Shown: positions 1 through 8,860 of the stretch, in pieces
How positions within the stretch are numbered: position 1 is the first letter of the stretch
Layout: the number at the start of each line of letters is the position of its first letter
Assembly (NCBI RefSeq): GCF_001544695.2
Contig: NZ_FCOM02000034.1
Location: 1 to 64,000, forward strand
Direction of reading: 5' to 3'
Origin: Caballeronia arvi
GTDB taxonomy: Bacteria; Pseudomonadota; Gammaproteobacteria; Burkholderiales; Burkholderiaceae
Length of the DNA: 64,000 nt
Notes under the pieces: model-generated
What the model was told of the DNA's origin: nothing
The model's database searches: none
Seen by the model: the letters and a program-made list of their open reading frames with translations, nothing else
Translations under genes and position numbers: made by a program

Positions 1-143
1 TGCCAGGCGCCACTGCGCAGGTGCTGCGTTTTAACGTCTGTCTAGGAAAATCTCAACGGCCCTCACGCGACGCTTACGTTTTTGCGTTCGGGCGAGCGAT
101 TTGCGCGAGCGCCCAGCGCGATCATCCCGAGAAACAGGTGCGG

Positions 144-1181
144 TCAATTGCTGCCGGCATTCGCTGCATTCAACCGATAACGCACGAGATGATCAGTGCC
201 TGACTCGGACAACCAGACTTCGCCAGGGCGGCCCATCATCTGACGTACGTTCGCGTGTGGCCGCGGCAACGCGAAACTTTGAAATTGCTCAGTTCGCGGG
301 TCGAAGCGCACTAACGCGTTGGCTGTCCATTCACTGAGCCACACGATGTCCCGGTCATCGACGAATATCGCGTATGCGTGCGGATTCGGGCCTGGCAGCG
401 GCCATTCCTGCCAGCGATGCGTTGCCGGGTCATACATGCCGACCTTACCTGCGTTCCACTCGCTGACCCATACGCGTCCTTTCGAGTCGGACCATACTCG
501 CCGGGCACCCTGATCGGGCGTTGGCGGCTCGATGACCCTTGCTGCGCCGCTCACCGGGTCGATGCGGCCGAGGTAGCTGCCTGCAAGTGAGGCGAAGTAC
601 AAGCTGCCATCCGGCGTGACGCAAATGCCGTAGGCGCCAGGCCCACGCGGTGCATCGAACACGCGCATTCTGGCACTCGCCGGGTCCAGTTCGCCGAAAA
701 TTCCGCTTTGACCGGTAAACCAGAGATGGCCGCGTTGGTCGAAGACTGCCGTGTTCAGATTGGCGTTCTGTCGGTCCTTGGGCAATGGAAAGCGCGTGAC
801 GTCGAGCGTCTTTGGATCGACGCGCACGATTGCGTTCAGCCCGCCATCGGTGATCCATGCCGCCCGATCCGGACCGACGATCACGCCGTGTGGTGCCGAT
901 CCGTCGCCGAGCGGGACCGATTCCATTTTGCCGCTGCGCGGGTCCAATCGTCCGACCGCGCCTCGTGCCTGTGCCGTATACCACACGACGCCATCTGGCG
1001 ATGGTGCGACGTCGTGCGGTGCGCTGCCGGATGGAACGGCGAATGAATCGAAGGATGGGGTCTGGGCCGCTACCTGCGCTGAACCTGTCGCGACCAGCGC
1101 CCAAACGAGCGCAGGCGCAAAACGCCGGAAGAGCCGCGATGTGAGGCCTCTGTTCACCGTTGCCGCTGCGATGTGCATCAT
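144..1181 (-). CDS. Secreted seven-bladed beta-propeller protein, virginiamycin B lyase (Vgb)-like
   Basis: Predicted 345 aa. I start at the ATG at 1181 because GGAGG lies five bases upstream; the frame is open for 70 more codons, but that part looks non-coding. Residues 1-39 form a signal peptide ending near AQVAAQ. The rest contains seven blade repeats with the same pattern (for example VVWYTAQ, AAWITDG, HLWFTGQ, RVWVSEW, VWLSESG), each followed by an R/G-x-DP strand, as in the streptogramin lyase and SMP-30-type propellers. A periplasmic or secreted lactone-cleaving or binding role is possible. True Vgb activity is not established, as many environmental homologues have no known substrate. 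It is transcribed divergently from the FAD oxidoreductase, with 227 bp between them. Confidence 0.75.
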   Translation of the reverse strand: MMHIAAATVNRGLTSRLFRRFAPALVWALVATGSAQVAAQTPSFDSFAVPSGSAPHDVAPSPDGVVWYTAQARGAVGRLDPRSGKMESVPLGDGSAPHGVIVGPDRAAWITDGGLNAIVRVDPKTLDVTRFPLPKDRQNANLNTAVFDQRGHLWFTGQSGIFGELDPASARMRVFDAPRGPGAYGICVTPDGSLYFASLAGSYLGRIDPVSGAARVIEPPTPDQGARRVWSDSKGRVWVSEWNAGKVGMYDPATHRWQEWPLPGPNPHAYAIFVDDRDIVWLSEWTANALVRFDPRTEQFQSFALPRPHANVRQMMGRPGEVWLSESGTDHLVRYRLNAANAGSN

Positions 1182-1408
1182 GTTCGCCTCCATGACCAGC
1201 ATGGGCCTGCGATCGCTCGAACAGGCAGTGCACTTCGCAGCCCTGGGCGAATCGCTACGTGAGGCGATGGGTCCGTTTCCAGCCCGTCGACTCTTGTGCA
1301 TATTCTGTATCAGATGCAATAGGATCGTCCTATCAACGATCCTGTGGAACAGCGAAAATCTCGACAGCAGTAACCCCTCAAAATCCGCCATTCCAGCGGC
1401 TGCGAACG

Positions 1409-2737
1409 ATGCTAAAGATCGACGAAGTCACGAACAGCGAAGGTTTCCCCGAGCGATGCGACGTCGCGGTGATAGGCGGCGGCATCGTCGGCGTCAGCAC
1501 CGCCTATGAACTGGCGCGACGCGGCGTATCGGTGGTTTTGCTCGAAAAGGGCATCATCGGCGGTGAGCAGTCGGGGCGCAACTGGGGTTGGGTGCGTCAG
1601 CAGAATCGTGACCTGTACGAACTGCCGCTCGCGATGCAAAGCCTCAGGCGCTGGAGCGAACTCAGCGAAGAACTGGACGAGGACGTCGGCTTTCGCCGGT
1701 CCGGCATTCTGTACGGGACGGAGCAACAGTCCGACGTCGCGCAATGGGAGTCATGGCTCGCCCGCGCGCGCGAAGTCGGCTTCAGCAGCGAGATACTCAG
1801 CGCGCGCGAACTGGCGTCGCGCATTCCGTCCGGACGGGCCAAGTGGGCCGGAGGCCTGTGGTCGGTCACGGATGGCCGCGCCGAGCCGTCGAAAGCCGCG
1901 CCAGCGATCGCGCGCGGAGCGCAAAGAATCGGCGCGAAGGTGTATCAGAACTGCGCGGTGCGCGGTCTCGACATGAGCGCGGGCCGTGTTTCCGGGATCT
2001 GGACCGAGCGCGGCCGGCTTGCGGCCGATACCGTAGTGCTCGCGGGAGGTGCGTGGAGCGCGTTGTTCTGCCAGCGTCACGGCATCGATCTGCCCGCGAT
2101 CAACGTGATGGGAACGGCGCTGCGGACCGCTGAAGCGCCGGGCGTCATCGAGGGCTGTTTCTCCGGGCCCGACTTCGCGCTGAGACGACGGCTGGACGGC
2201 GGTTACACCATTGCCGTTCCCGGCTACGGACGCGTGGAACTGGCGCCGCAAAACCTGCGGCATTCGGTGAAGTTCCGCACCATGTTTCGCAGCAAGCTGA
2301 AGAAGAAACTGAAGATTCGCGTCGGCCAGAGCTTCTTTCAGGGACCGGAGGCCAGCGCGAACTGGCGCGACGGCGACCTTTCTCCCTTCGAAAAAGCGCG
2401 CGTGCTGGATCCGCGGCCGGATATGGAATGGCTCGACCGTGCGCTGCATAACGTCGCACGCGTGTTCCCCGAGTTGTCGGGCATGCGGATCGCTCACGCG
2501 TGGGCGGGCGCGATCGACACGACGCCGGATCTTGTCCCCGTCATGTCGAAGGTCGATGCCAAACCCGGTCTCGTGATTGCGTCCGGCTTCAGCGGGCACG
2601 GCTTCGGACTAGGGCCGGGCGCGGGCTTGCTCGTAAGCCGGCTGGTGATGGAGGATGCGCCGCAGCTCGACCTCAACCCCTTCAGACTGGCCCGCTTCAG
2701 CGACGGATCGAAACTGAGTAGCCCTCAGATGATGTGA
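1409..2737 (+). CDS. FAD-dependent oxidoreductase, DadA/D-amino-acid-oxidase type
   Basis: 442 aa from the ATG at 1409; earlier in-frame starts lie in the divergent promoter region. Residues 15-45 hold the Rossmann dinucleotide motif CDVAVIGGGIVGVS followed by a beta strand ending in a conserved Glu (VVLLEKG), which binds the FAD ribose. The C-terminal motif WAGAIDTTPDLVPV and the Gly-rich SGFSGHGFGLGPGAG near residue 395 are typical of the DAO superfamily (glycine/D-amino-acid/opine oxidases). It probably oxidises a secondary or D-amine at the membrane or in the cytoplasm; the substrate cannot be read from sequence. The next gene is acnB after a 460-bp gap, so it is not in an operon with it. 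Confidence 0.8.
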   Translation: MLKIDEVTNSEGFPERCDVAVIGGGIVGVSTAYELARRGVSVVLLEKGIIGGEQSGRNWGWVRQQNRDLYELPLAMQSLRRWSELSEELDEDVGFRRSGILYGTEQQSDVAQWESWLARAREVGFSSEILSARELASRIPSGRAKWAGGLWSVTDGRAEPSKAAPAIARGAQRIGAKVYQNCAVRGLDMSAGRVSGIWTERGRLAADTVVLAGGAWSALFCQRHGIDLPAINVMGTALRTAEAPGVIEGCFSGPDFALRRRLDGGYTIAVPGYGRVELAPQNLRHSVKFRTMFRSKLKKKLKIRVGQSFFQGPEASANWRDGDLSPFEKARVLDPRPDMEWLDRALHNVARVFPELSGMRIAHAWAGAIDTTPDLVPVMSKVDAKPGLVIASGFSGHGFGLGPGAGLLVSRLVMEDAPQLDLNPFRLARFSDGSKLSSPQMM

Positions 2738-2744
2738 GTCGAAG

Positions 2745-2768
2745 GCGCGCCGACGCTTAGCGGCGCGC
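2745..2768 (+). terminator. GC-rich stem-loop after the FAD oxidoreductase
   Basis: Perfect 8-bp stem GCGCGCCG / CGGCGCGC with an 8-nt loop, 8 nt after the oxidoreductase stop codon. No U tract follows, so it is at best a weak or Rho-assisted terminator. Confidence 0.35.
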
Positions 2769-3066
2769 ACGGCGCAGGATTGGCCCTCAGATACGAACAC
2801 CTTCGCGTTCGCCTTGGAACGAAACCGTCCGCACTTTCAGCAGGCCGCGTCGCCACGACGCATGGCGCAATCACGCGCTTACCGCTCCGCTGGGCAGTGC
2901 TCAACTTCTTAGAGACCACGTAAGACCACTCTTCCTGCGAAGCGACGAGCGCCCGATTAGTTCGTCATCCTTATCTATGGAACACGGGTGACCCTTTGAA
3001 CTTTCGCGATCTTTGCCGGCCAATGCCGTTCGTCATCGTTTCAATTTTCGATTCTCTTTGCCAACT
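2769..3066. other. Intergenic region, no gene recognised
   Basis: About 300 bp between the FAD oxidoreductase hairpin and the acnB promoter. Short open frames here lack ribosome binding sites and resemble nothing I know. Base composition is lower in GC than the flanking genes towards position 3000, as expected of a promoter-proximal region. Confidence 0.5.
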
Positions 3067-3123
3067 CTTATATAAGACATAAGACATAAGACAGTTGACG
3101 AAAGCGGCGTATCGCAATAAAAT
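3067..3123 (+). promoter_or_regulatory. acnB promoter with palindrome and triple ATAAGAC repeat
   Basis: A sigma70-type promoter is visible: TTGACG at 3095-3100, a 17-nt spacer, and TAAAAT at 3118-3123, giving a start of transcription near 3130 and a leader of about 70 nt. Directly upstream lie a palindrome CTTATATAAG (3067-3076) and three perfect head-to-tail copies of ATAAGAC (3072-3092) that abut the -35 box. This is a position for a transcription factor site; I do not know which factor. Confidence 0.75.
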
Positions 3124-3199
3124 CACGCTCAAAGAGTGCCCGGAACAGCCTCGGCGTGTCTGGGAGAATTTCCTTTGAACGCAATACGAACGGTCCCCC

Positions 3200-5785
3200 A
3201 TGCTTGAAAACTTTCGCGCTCACGTAGCCGCACGCGCCGCGCTCGGCATTCCTCCCTTGCCACTGACGGCTCAGCAGACTGCCGAGCTGGTGGAACTGCT
3301 GACGAATCCGCCCGCGGGCGAAGAGCAGACGCTGCTCGACCTGATCACCCACCGCGTGCCCGCCGGCGTGGACGAAGCCGCGCGCGTGAAGGCGGGCTTC
3401 CTGGCCGCCGTTGCCAAAGGCGAGACCGCGTGCGCGCTGATCTCGCGCGCACGCGCCACCGAACTGCTCGGCACGATGCTGGGCGGCTACAACATCCAGC
3501 CGCTGATCGAACTGCTGTCGGATGCCGAAGTGTCCGCCGTGGCCGCCGATGCGCTGAAGAAAACGCTCCTGATGTTCGACCAGTTCCACGACGTCAAGGA
3601 ACTCGCCGACAAGGGCAACGCCAGCGCCCGCGCCGTGATGCAGAGCTGGGCCGACGCCGAATGGTTCACGAGCCGTCCGGAAGTGCCGCAAAGCCTGACC
3701 ATCACCGTGTTCAAGGTGACGGGCGAGACCAATACCGACGACCTGTCGCCGGCCCCGGATGCCACCACCCGCCCGGACATCCCGATGCACGCGCTGGCCA
3801 TGCTGAAGAACGCCCGTCCCGGCATCACGCCGGAAGAAGACGGCAAACGTGGCCCGGTCAAATTCATCGAGTCGCTGAAGGAAAAGGGCCACCTGGTCGC
3901 CTACGTCGGCGACGTGGTCGGCACCGGCTCCTCGCGCAAGTCGGCCACCAACTCGGTGCTGTGGTTCACGGGCGAAGACATCCCCTTCATCCCGAACAAG
4001 CGTTTCGGCGGCGTGTGCCTCGGCGGCAAGATCGCCCCGATCTTCTACAACACGATGGAAGACGCCGGCGCGCTGCCGATCGAACTCGACGTATCGAAGA
4101 TGGAAATGGGCGACGTCGTCGAACTGCGCCCGTACGAAGGCAAGGCTCTGAAGAACGGCGAAGTCATCGCCGAGTTCCAGGTCAAGTCCGACGTGCTGTT
4201 CGATGAAGTGCGCGCCGGCGGCCGCATTCCGCTGATCATCGGTCGCGGACTGACGGCCAAGGCGCGTGAAGCGCTCGGTCTCGCCCCGTCGACGCTGTTC
4301 CGCCTGCCGCAGCAGCCGGCCGACAGCGGCAAGGGCTTCTCACTGGCGCAGAAGATGGTCGGCCGCGCATGCGGTCTGCCGGAAGGCCAGGGCGTCCGTC
4401 CGGGCACGTACTGCGAACCGAAGATGACCTCGGTCGGCTCGCAGGACACCACCGGCCCGATGACCCGCGACGAACTGAAGGACTTGGCGTGCCTGGGCTT
4501 CTCGGCCGACCTCGTCATGCAGTCGTTCTGCCACACCGCCGCTTATCCGAAGCCGGTGGACGTGAAGACGCATCAGACCTTGCCGAACTTCATCAGCAAC
4601 CGTGGCGGTATCGCGCTGCGCCCGGGCGACGGCGTGATCCACTCGTGGCTCAACCGCATGCTGCTGCCCGACACCGTGGGCACGGGCGGCGACTCGCACA
4701 CGCGCTTCCCGATCGGCATCAGCTTCCCGGCAGGTTCGGGCCTGGTCGCCTTCGCGGCCGCCACCGGCACGATGCCGCTGGACATGCCGGAATCGGTGCT
4801 GGTCCGCTTCAAGGGCAAGATGCAGCCGGGCGTGACCCTGCGCGATCTGGTCAACGCAATTCCGCTGTATGCCATCAAGCAAGACATGCTGACGGTCGCC
4901 AAACAAGGCAAGAAGAACATCTTTTCCGGCCGCATTCTCGAAATCGAAGGCCTGCCTGATCTGAAGGTCGAGCAAGCGTTCGAATTGTCGGATGCTTCGG
5001 CTGAGCGCTCGGCCGCCGGTTGCACGGTGCACTTGAACAAGGAGCCGGTCATCGAATACCTCAACAGCAACGTCACGCTGTTGAAGTGGATGATCGCGCA
5101 GGGTTACCAAGACCCGCGCAGCCTGCAGCGCCGCGTCGATGCGATGCAGCAGTGGCTCGCCGACCCGCAATTGCTGTCGCCGGATGCGGACGCCGAGTAC
5201 GCAGCCGTCATCGAAATCGATCTGGCCGACATCCACGAACCGATCGTGGCCTGCCCGAACGATCCGGACGACGTGAAGACGCTGTCGGACGTGGCCGGCG
5301 CCAAGATCGACGAAGTGTTCATTGGCTCGTGCATGACCAACATCGGCCATTTCCGCGCCGCTTCGAAGCTGCTGGAAGGCAGGCGCGACATCCCGGTCAA
5401 GCTGTGGGTTGCCCCGCCGACCAAGATGGACCAGAAGCAGTTGACCGAGGAAGGCCATTACGGCGTCTTCGGCACGGCCGGCGCCCGTACGGAAATGCCG
5501 GGCTGCTCGCTGTGCATGGGCAATCAGGCACAGGCGCGCGAAGGCGCGACGGTCATGTCGACCTCGACCCGCAACTTCCCGAACCGCCTGGGCAAGAACA
5601 CGAACGTGTACCTCGGCTCGGCGGAACTGGCGGCGATCTGCTCGCGTCTGGGCAAGATCCCGACCAAGGACGAGTACATGACCGACATCGGCGTGATCAA
5701 TGCCAACGGCGACAAGATCTATCAGTACATGAACTTCGATCAGATCGAGGACTTCAAGGAAGTGGCCGACACCGTGCAGTCGTAA
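3200..5785 (+). CDS. acnB: Aconitate hydratase B / 2-methylisocitrate dehydratase
   Basis: 861 aa, close to the 865 aa of E. coli AcnB. It interconverts citrate and isocitrate through cis-aconitate in the TCA and glyoxylate cycles, and the family also dehydrates 2-methylisocitrate in propionate breakdown. The domain order is that of the B type: N-terminal HEAT-like helical domain, swivel domain (around [16 protein letters not shown]), then the catalytic domains. The three cysteines that hold the 4Fe-4S cluster are visible: Cys711 in [10 protein letters not shown], and Cys769 and Cys772 in [10 protein letters not shown]. The substrate-site segment [19 protein letters not shown] is intact. The start codon follows a weak Shine-Dalgarno. 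It stands alone between its own promoter and a strong terminator. Confidence 0.98.
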   Translation: MLENFRAHVAARAALGIPPLPLTAQQTAELVELLTNPPAGEEQTLLDLITHRVPAGVDEAARVKAGFLAAVAKGETACALISRARATELLGTMLGGYNIQPLIELLSDAEVSAVAADALKKTLLMFDQFHDVKELADKGNASARAVMQSWADAEWFTSRPEVPQSLTITVFKVTGETNTDDLSPAPDATTRPDIPMHALAMLKNARPGITPEEDGKRGPVKFIESLKEKGHLVAYVGDVVGTGSSRKSATNSVLWFTGEDIPFIPNKRFGGVCLGGKIAPIFYNTMEDAGALPIELDVSKMEMGDVVELRPYEGKALKNGEVIAEFQVKSDVLFDEVRAGGRIPLIIGRGLTAKAREALGLAPSTLFRLPQQPADSGKGFSLAQKMVGRACGLPEGQGVRPGTYCEPKMTSVGSQDTTGPMTRDELKDLACLGFSADLVMQSFCHTAAYPKPVDVKTHQTLPNFISNRGGIALRPGDGVIHSWLNRMLLPDTVGTGGDSHTRFPIGISFPAGSGLVAFAAATGTMPLDMPESVLVRFKGKMQPGVTLRDLVNAIPLYAIKQDMLTVAKQGKKNIFSGRILEIEGLPDLKVEQAFELSDASAERSAAGCTVHLNKEPVIEYLNSNVTLLKWMIAQGYQDPRSLQRRVDAMQQWLADPQLLSPDADAEYAAVIEIDLADIHEPIVACPNDPDDVKTLSDVAGAKIDEVFIGSCMTNIGHFRAASKLLEGRRDIPVKLWVAPPTKMDQKQLTEEGHYGVFGTAGARTEMPGCSLCMGNQAQAREGATVMSTSTRNFPNRLGKNTNVYLGSAELAAICSRLGKIPTKDEYMTDIGVINANGDKIYQYMNFDQIEDFKEVADTVQS

Positions 5786-5831
5786 GCGTGTTGTCGGAGT
5801 ACGGCGTGTCGATCACGTCGTAGCGCCACGG

Positions 5832-5872
5832 AATGGCGCCGCAGGCTGAACGCCTGCGGCGCCATTTTTATT
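5832..5872 (+). terminator. Rho-independent terminator of acnB
   Basis: A perfect 14-bp GC-rich stem (5833-5846 with 5852-5865, starting ATGGCGCC) with the loop TGAAC, followed by TTTTATT, 46 bp after the acnB stop codon. Confidence 0.92.
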
Positions 5873-5898
5873 GGAGTGCAAAGAAGTGCTTCGGGCCA

Positions 5899-6381
5899 GT
5901 GCGGCGTGCGCAATGTCGATCCTTTGCTGATCCGCTCCGCGCGTTCGATGGGCCTCAGGCCGTTGCAACTGTTCGTGAAGGTCGTCTTGCCGGCATCGGT
6001 GCCGTCGGTGTTCACGGGCATTCGCCTCGCGGGCGCCAACGCGATTTGCTGATCCTGCTGGAACCCGGCTTCACCGATACGAAGCACCCCGGCGAAGTGT
6101 TCATCTGTCCCGACGGCGCGCCCATCGAAGGGCTGCTCGCCACCGATCCCGCGCGTGCGGCCCGCCTCGATATCGGCCGCGTGCCGTTCGAGCGTCCGCG
6201 ACGTGCGGTCATCGAAGCGCTGAGCGAGGCGCATCAAAGTCTGCCCGTCCTGGTGATCGGTGGCGATTTGCCCGCACCGTCCGATGCAGTGCGCCTCGGC
6301 GAAACGCGCTTCGTCACCGATACGCGCCGCATCCTCGCGTTGCTCGCGGAGCGGCACGGTTTCGCCAAGGTACATGATTAG
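5899..6381 (+). CDS. DUF3088 family protein with altered 5' end
   Basis: The recognisable DUF3088 region runs from about 6040 (RDLLILLEPGFTD) to the stop at 6381: ICPDGAPIEGLLATDP, RVPFERPRRAVIEALSE, AHQSLPVLVIGGD and LLAERHGF follow in the family's order, about 113 aa, which is near full length. The function of this thioredoxin-like family is unknown. The native start seems lost: the expected initiator just before RDLL is missing, and upstream the same DNA encodes the permease remnant in another frame. In-frame options are GTG 5899 (used here, no good ribosome site) and TTG 6046. Expression is therefore doubtful. It converges with the SsuA-like gene. Confidence 0.6.
   Translation: MRRAQCRSFADPLRAFDGPQAVATVREGRLAGIGAVGVHGHSPRGRQRDLLILLEPGFTDTKHPGEVFICPDGAPIEGLLATDPARAARLDIGRVPFERPRRAVIEALSEAHQSLPVLVIGGDLPAPSDAVRLGETRFVTDTRRILALLAERHGFAKVHD
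5903..6052 (+). pseudogene. Remnant of an SsuC/TauC-type ABC permease
   Basis: In the frame beginning at 5903 the translation contains GVRNVDPLLIRSARSMG, then LQLFVKVVLPASVPSV and FTGIRLAGANAI, and then stops. These are consecutive segments of the EAA-loop region of nitrate/sulfonate/taurine importer permeases. About 48 codons remain of an expected 250-280: the N-terminal part ends just after the acnB terminator, and the C-terminal part is replaced at about 6040 by the DUF3088 coding sequence in another frame. I read this as a deletion or recombination scar. An SsuA-like binding protein gene lies 400 bp away on the other strand, which suggests a former sulfonate transport locus here. Confidence 0.7.
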
Positions 6382-6421
6382 GATTCCATATCGTGATGTG
6401 CCGGCCGCCGCCGTGCGGCGC

Positions 6422-7411
6422 TCAGGCCAGATCGGGCGGCGCGGCCTTCGCTACATCGACATGTTTCGGAATGAGGCCGAGCTCGACGAAGGTATCGGCG
6501 ATCTGTTGCTGCTCGCTGATGATCGTCCGCGTGATGGCTTCGGTGCCGAACACCTGCCGGCTCACCGCGAGATCGACGACGGCTTTCGGCAAGCCCCATA
6601 GCCGCGCGAGTTCGGTCGCGAGTTCATCTGGATTCTGCTTGCCCCATTGATCGACCGCCCGGATTTCTTCGATGACGACGCGAAGCACATCGGCATTCTT
6701 CGCCGCATAACTCTGCGAGGAAAAGAAGTAAGCGCGATTGCCGACGACACCGCTCGCATCCGCGACGATGCGCGCATTCAGCGTCTTCTGCGCCGCCGCG
6801 AAGAACGGGTCCCAGATGACCCATGCATCGATGGAACCGCGCTCGAACGCGGCGCGCGCATCGGCGGGCGCGAGGAACGCGAGCTCGACATCGCGATACT
6901 GCAAGCCGTGCTGACGCAGCAGCTTCACGAGAAAGTAATGGACGTTGCTGCCTTTGTTCAGCGCGACGCGCTTGCCTTTCAGATCCGCGACCGTCCTGAC
7001 CAACGATTGCGCCGGGACGATCACGGCTTCGGAACGCGGACGCGAAGGCGTCGCCGCGACGTAGGTGAGAGGCGCGCCCGCCGCCTGCGCGAAGATCGGC
7101 GGCGCTTCGCCGACATCGCCGAAATCGATCGATCCGACGTTGAGCGCTTCGAGCTGCACCGGTCCGGCGGAGAACTCCGTCCAGGTGACGGAGACGTTGA
7201 GCGGGGCAAGCCGCTTCTCCAGTGTTCCGCGTCCCTTGAGGAGGTTCAGATAGCCTTTCTGATTGCCAATACGAAGCACGCGCGGCTGCCCCTGCGAGAC
7301 CTGCTGCGCGAACGATGCGGGCACGGCTGCGAACGCCGCGGCGCCCGCTGCGGCGCGGGCGGACAAGGTCAGGAAAGCGCGACGATCGGTGGAGGTTCTT
7401 CTTTTGGACAT
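6422..7411 (-). CDS. SsuA-like periplasmic binding protein (aliphatic sulfonate/nitrate/taurine type)
   Basis: 329 aa from the ATG at 7411; a TTG ten codons upstream is less likely. The N terminus has a twin-arginine-type signal, TDRRAFLTLSA, followed by an Ala-rich hydrophobic stretch and AFA-QQ cleavage. The mature part shows the SsuA/TauA pattern: LRIGNQKGYLNLL, the sulfonate-pocket stretch GSIDFGDVGEAPPIFAQA, LKGKRVALNKGSNVHYFL and GSIDAWVIWDPFFAAA. It should capture a sulfonate or similar anion for an ABC importer. No matching intact SsuB/SsuC genes lie next to it; only an SsuC-like remnant is found downstream on the opposite strand. It is the last gene of the minus-strand flavoprotein/ABC cluster, 173 bp after the preceding gene. 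Confidence 0.85.
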   Translation of the reverse strand: MSKRRTSTDRRAFLTLSARAAAGAAAFAAVPASFAQQVSQGQPRVLRIGNQKGYLNLLKGRGTLEKRLAPLNVSVTWTEFSAGPVQLEALNVGSIDFGDVGEAPPIFAQAAGAPLTYVAATPSRPRSEAVIVPAQSLVRTVADLKGKRVALNKGSNVHYFLVKLLRQHGLQYRDVELAFLAPADARAAFERGSIDAWVIWDPFFAAAQKTLNARIVADASGVVGNRAYFFSSQSYAAKNADVLRVVIEEIRAVDQWGKQNPDELATELARLWGLPKAVVDLAVSRQVFGTEAITRTIISEQQQIADTFVELGLIPKHVDVAKAAPPDLA

Positions 7412-7584
7412 GGCGGAAATCGTGGTCTTGGAAAGCTTCAAATGCTAAGGCGTCCGCCCGTTATGTCCAACGTAGCGATGTTCATAACGCTATCGCGGTT
7501 GGGCTCATATGCTTGTGCATACGGCGGATCAGGCGCCTTTTCGCGAGCTGAAGCCGTGCGCCTCCGTCAATGCACAACGCCCCC

Positions 7585-8760
7585 TCACGAATAGAACGAC
7601 GGCTTCGGAATCCGCCCGTTGAGCGCCCAGTCTCCCAGTTCCCGCACCTTGTAATCGAGCGGATCGTGCAGCGTGTGCACGCGCACGTTGCGCCAGAAGC
7701 GGTCGAGCCGCAATGCCGCCGTGGTCGAGCGCGCGCCCGTCACTTCGAACATGCGATGCGCGACTTCCAGCCCCGCGCGCGCCGCCGCCACTTTCGACGC
7801 CGCCACGGCCACCGCGACTTCGCCGCGCTCGCTTTCGGTGAGCGCAAGGCCGCGCTGCCACGCGCGATCGAATGCCTGCATCGCACGTTCGACGAGAAGG
7901 CGCGCGCCTTCGAGCGCAATCCAGAAGTCGCCGTAGTGCGCGAGCACGTAAGGATCTTCGGCGGGACGCTCGGCTTGCGAAGCGATCCACGGCCGCGTCT
8001 GCGCGAGCGTCGCGTCGCGCGCGGCCTGCAATGCGCCTTCGCCGATGCCGAGATAGATATGGCTCAGGATCGATTGCGCGAGCAGCGGCCGCAGCGTGGC
8101 GAACGGGCTGGAAAGCGGTCCGGGCTGGAGCAGCAGTTCGTCCATCGCGATGGGCACGCGCTCGAACACGACCGTGCCGCTGTCGGTCTGACGCTGCCCC
8201 ATGTTGTCCCAGTCGTCGAGCACGGTGATGCCCGCGCGATTCGTCGGCGTCGCGCCGATGAGCAGGCGCCCGTCGACATCGAACGCGGAAGCGAGCAGCC
8301 GGTCCGAATCGCGGGCGCCGGAACAGAAGCTCTTGCGGCCATCGAAGAGATAGCCGCCGGCGCCGTCGGGCAAGGCGCGCGTGCTCTTGTCGAGCGGATT
8401 GAGCGCGTTGCCCCAGAACCAGCCCTGCGCGATGGTCTCGCCGAGCCAGTGCCGAATCTGCGTATCGCTGCCGAAGAGGCGGATCGTCGCCAGTTGCAGG
8501 TGATGAAACGCGAACAGATGTGCGAGCGAACTGTCGACCTGCGCCATGCGTCGGACGATATCGAGCGTCGTCGACCAGGGCGCGCCGTCGCCGCCATGCT
8601 CGACGGGCACCGAAAGGCGCAGCAGGCCGCTCTCGCGCAGCAGGCGACGCTCGTGAAAGGCGGTGCCGCCGGCCTTGTCGCGCGCGGCGGCGGTTTGCGC
8701 CCATTCGCGCAGCACCGCTTCCAGCGGCTCGGTCCACGGGGCGTCCTGGATGCGGCTCAT
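7585..8760 (-). CDS. Acyl-CoA-dehydrogenase-fold flavin monooxygenase (DszC/SfnC-like)
   Basis: 391 aa from the ATG at 8760, preceded by AGGAGA at seven bases. It has the three-domain acyl-CoA dehydrogenase fold: a helical N-terminal part with LRLSVPVEHGGDGA, a beta domain with NALNPLDKSTR and LDDWDNMGQRQTDSGT, and a C-terminal helical domain ending RLDRFWRNVRVHTLHDPLDYK. The WDNMGQR-x-T-x-SGT and RNVRVHTLHDP signatures are those of FMNH2-using DszC/SfnC monooxygenases rather than CoA-ester dehydrogenases; the catalytic Glu of the latter is not apparent. It probably oxygenates a reduced sulfur compound with flavin supplied by a reductase encoded elsewhere. It lies 100 bp downstream of the ABC permease. 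Confidence 0.8.
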   Translation of the reverse strand: MSRIQDAPWTEPLEAVLREWAQTAAARDKAGGTAFHERRLLRESGLLRLSVPVEHGGDGAPWSTTLDIVRRMAQVDSSLAHLFAFHHLQLATIRLFGSDTQIRHWLGETIAQGWFWGNALNPLDKSTRALPDGAGGYLFDGRKSFCSGARDSDRLLASAFDVDGRLLIGATPTNRAGITVLDDWDNMGQRQTDSGTVVFERVPIAMDELLLQPGPLSSPFATLRPLLAQSILSHIYLGIGEGALQAARDATLAQTRPWIASQAERPAEDPYVLAHYGDFWIALEGARLLVERAMQAFDRAWQRGLALTESERGEVAVAVAASKVAAARAGLEVAHRMFEVTGARSTTAALRLDRFWRNVRVHTLHDPLDYKVRELGDWALNGRIPKPSFYS

Positions 8761-8860
8761 TTCGGTATCTCCTGTCGATGAGGGTGCCGGTTCATATCGA
8801 GTGGTATCGGGCAGCATAGCGCGCGGGCGATAAACGTGCGGCTGCTACGCTGCGCTGCGC

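Noticed and set aside
1-143. Short open frames at the left edge
   Set aside because: No ribosome site, no recognisable product; the region is the 3' flank of the Vgb-like gene.
445-1233. Minus-strand frame of 262 codons overlapping the Vgb-like gene
   Set aside because: Arg-rich shadow in another frame; the seven propeller repeats fix the true frame.
2973-3010. GGAACA upstream of acnB as an ECF promoter
   Set aside because: No CTGTTTT at the right distance; a sigma70-type promoter closer to acnB is clear.
7442-7584. GTTATG/CATAAC dyad near 7460-7490 as an operator for the SsuA-like gene
   Set aside because: Arms of only six bases with a 17-nt spacer; too weak to list as a feature.
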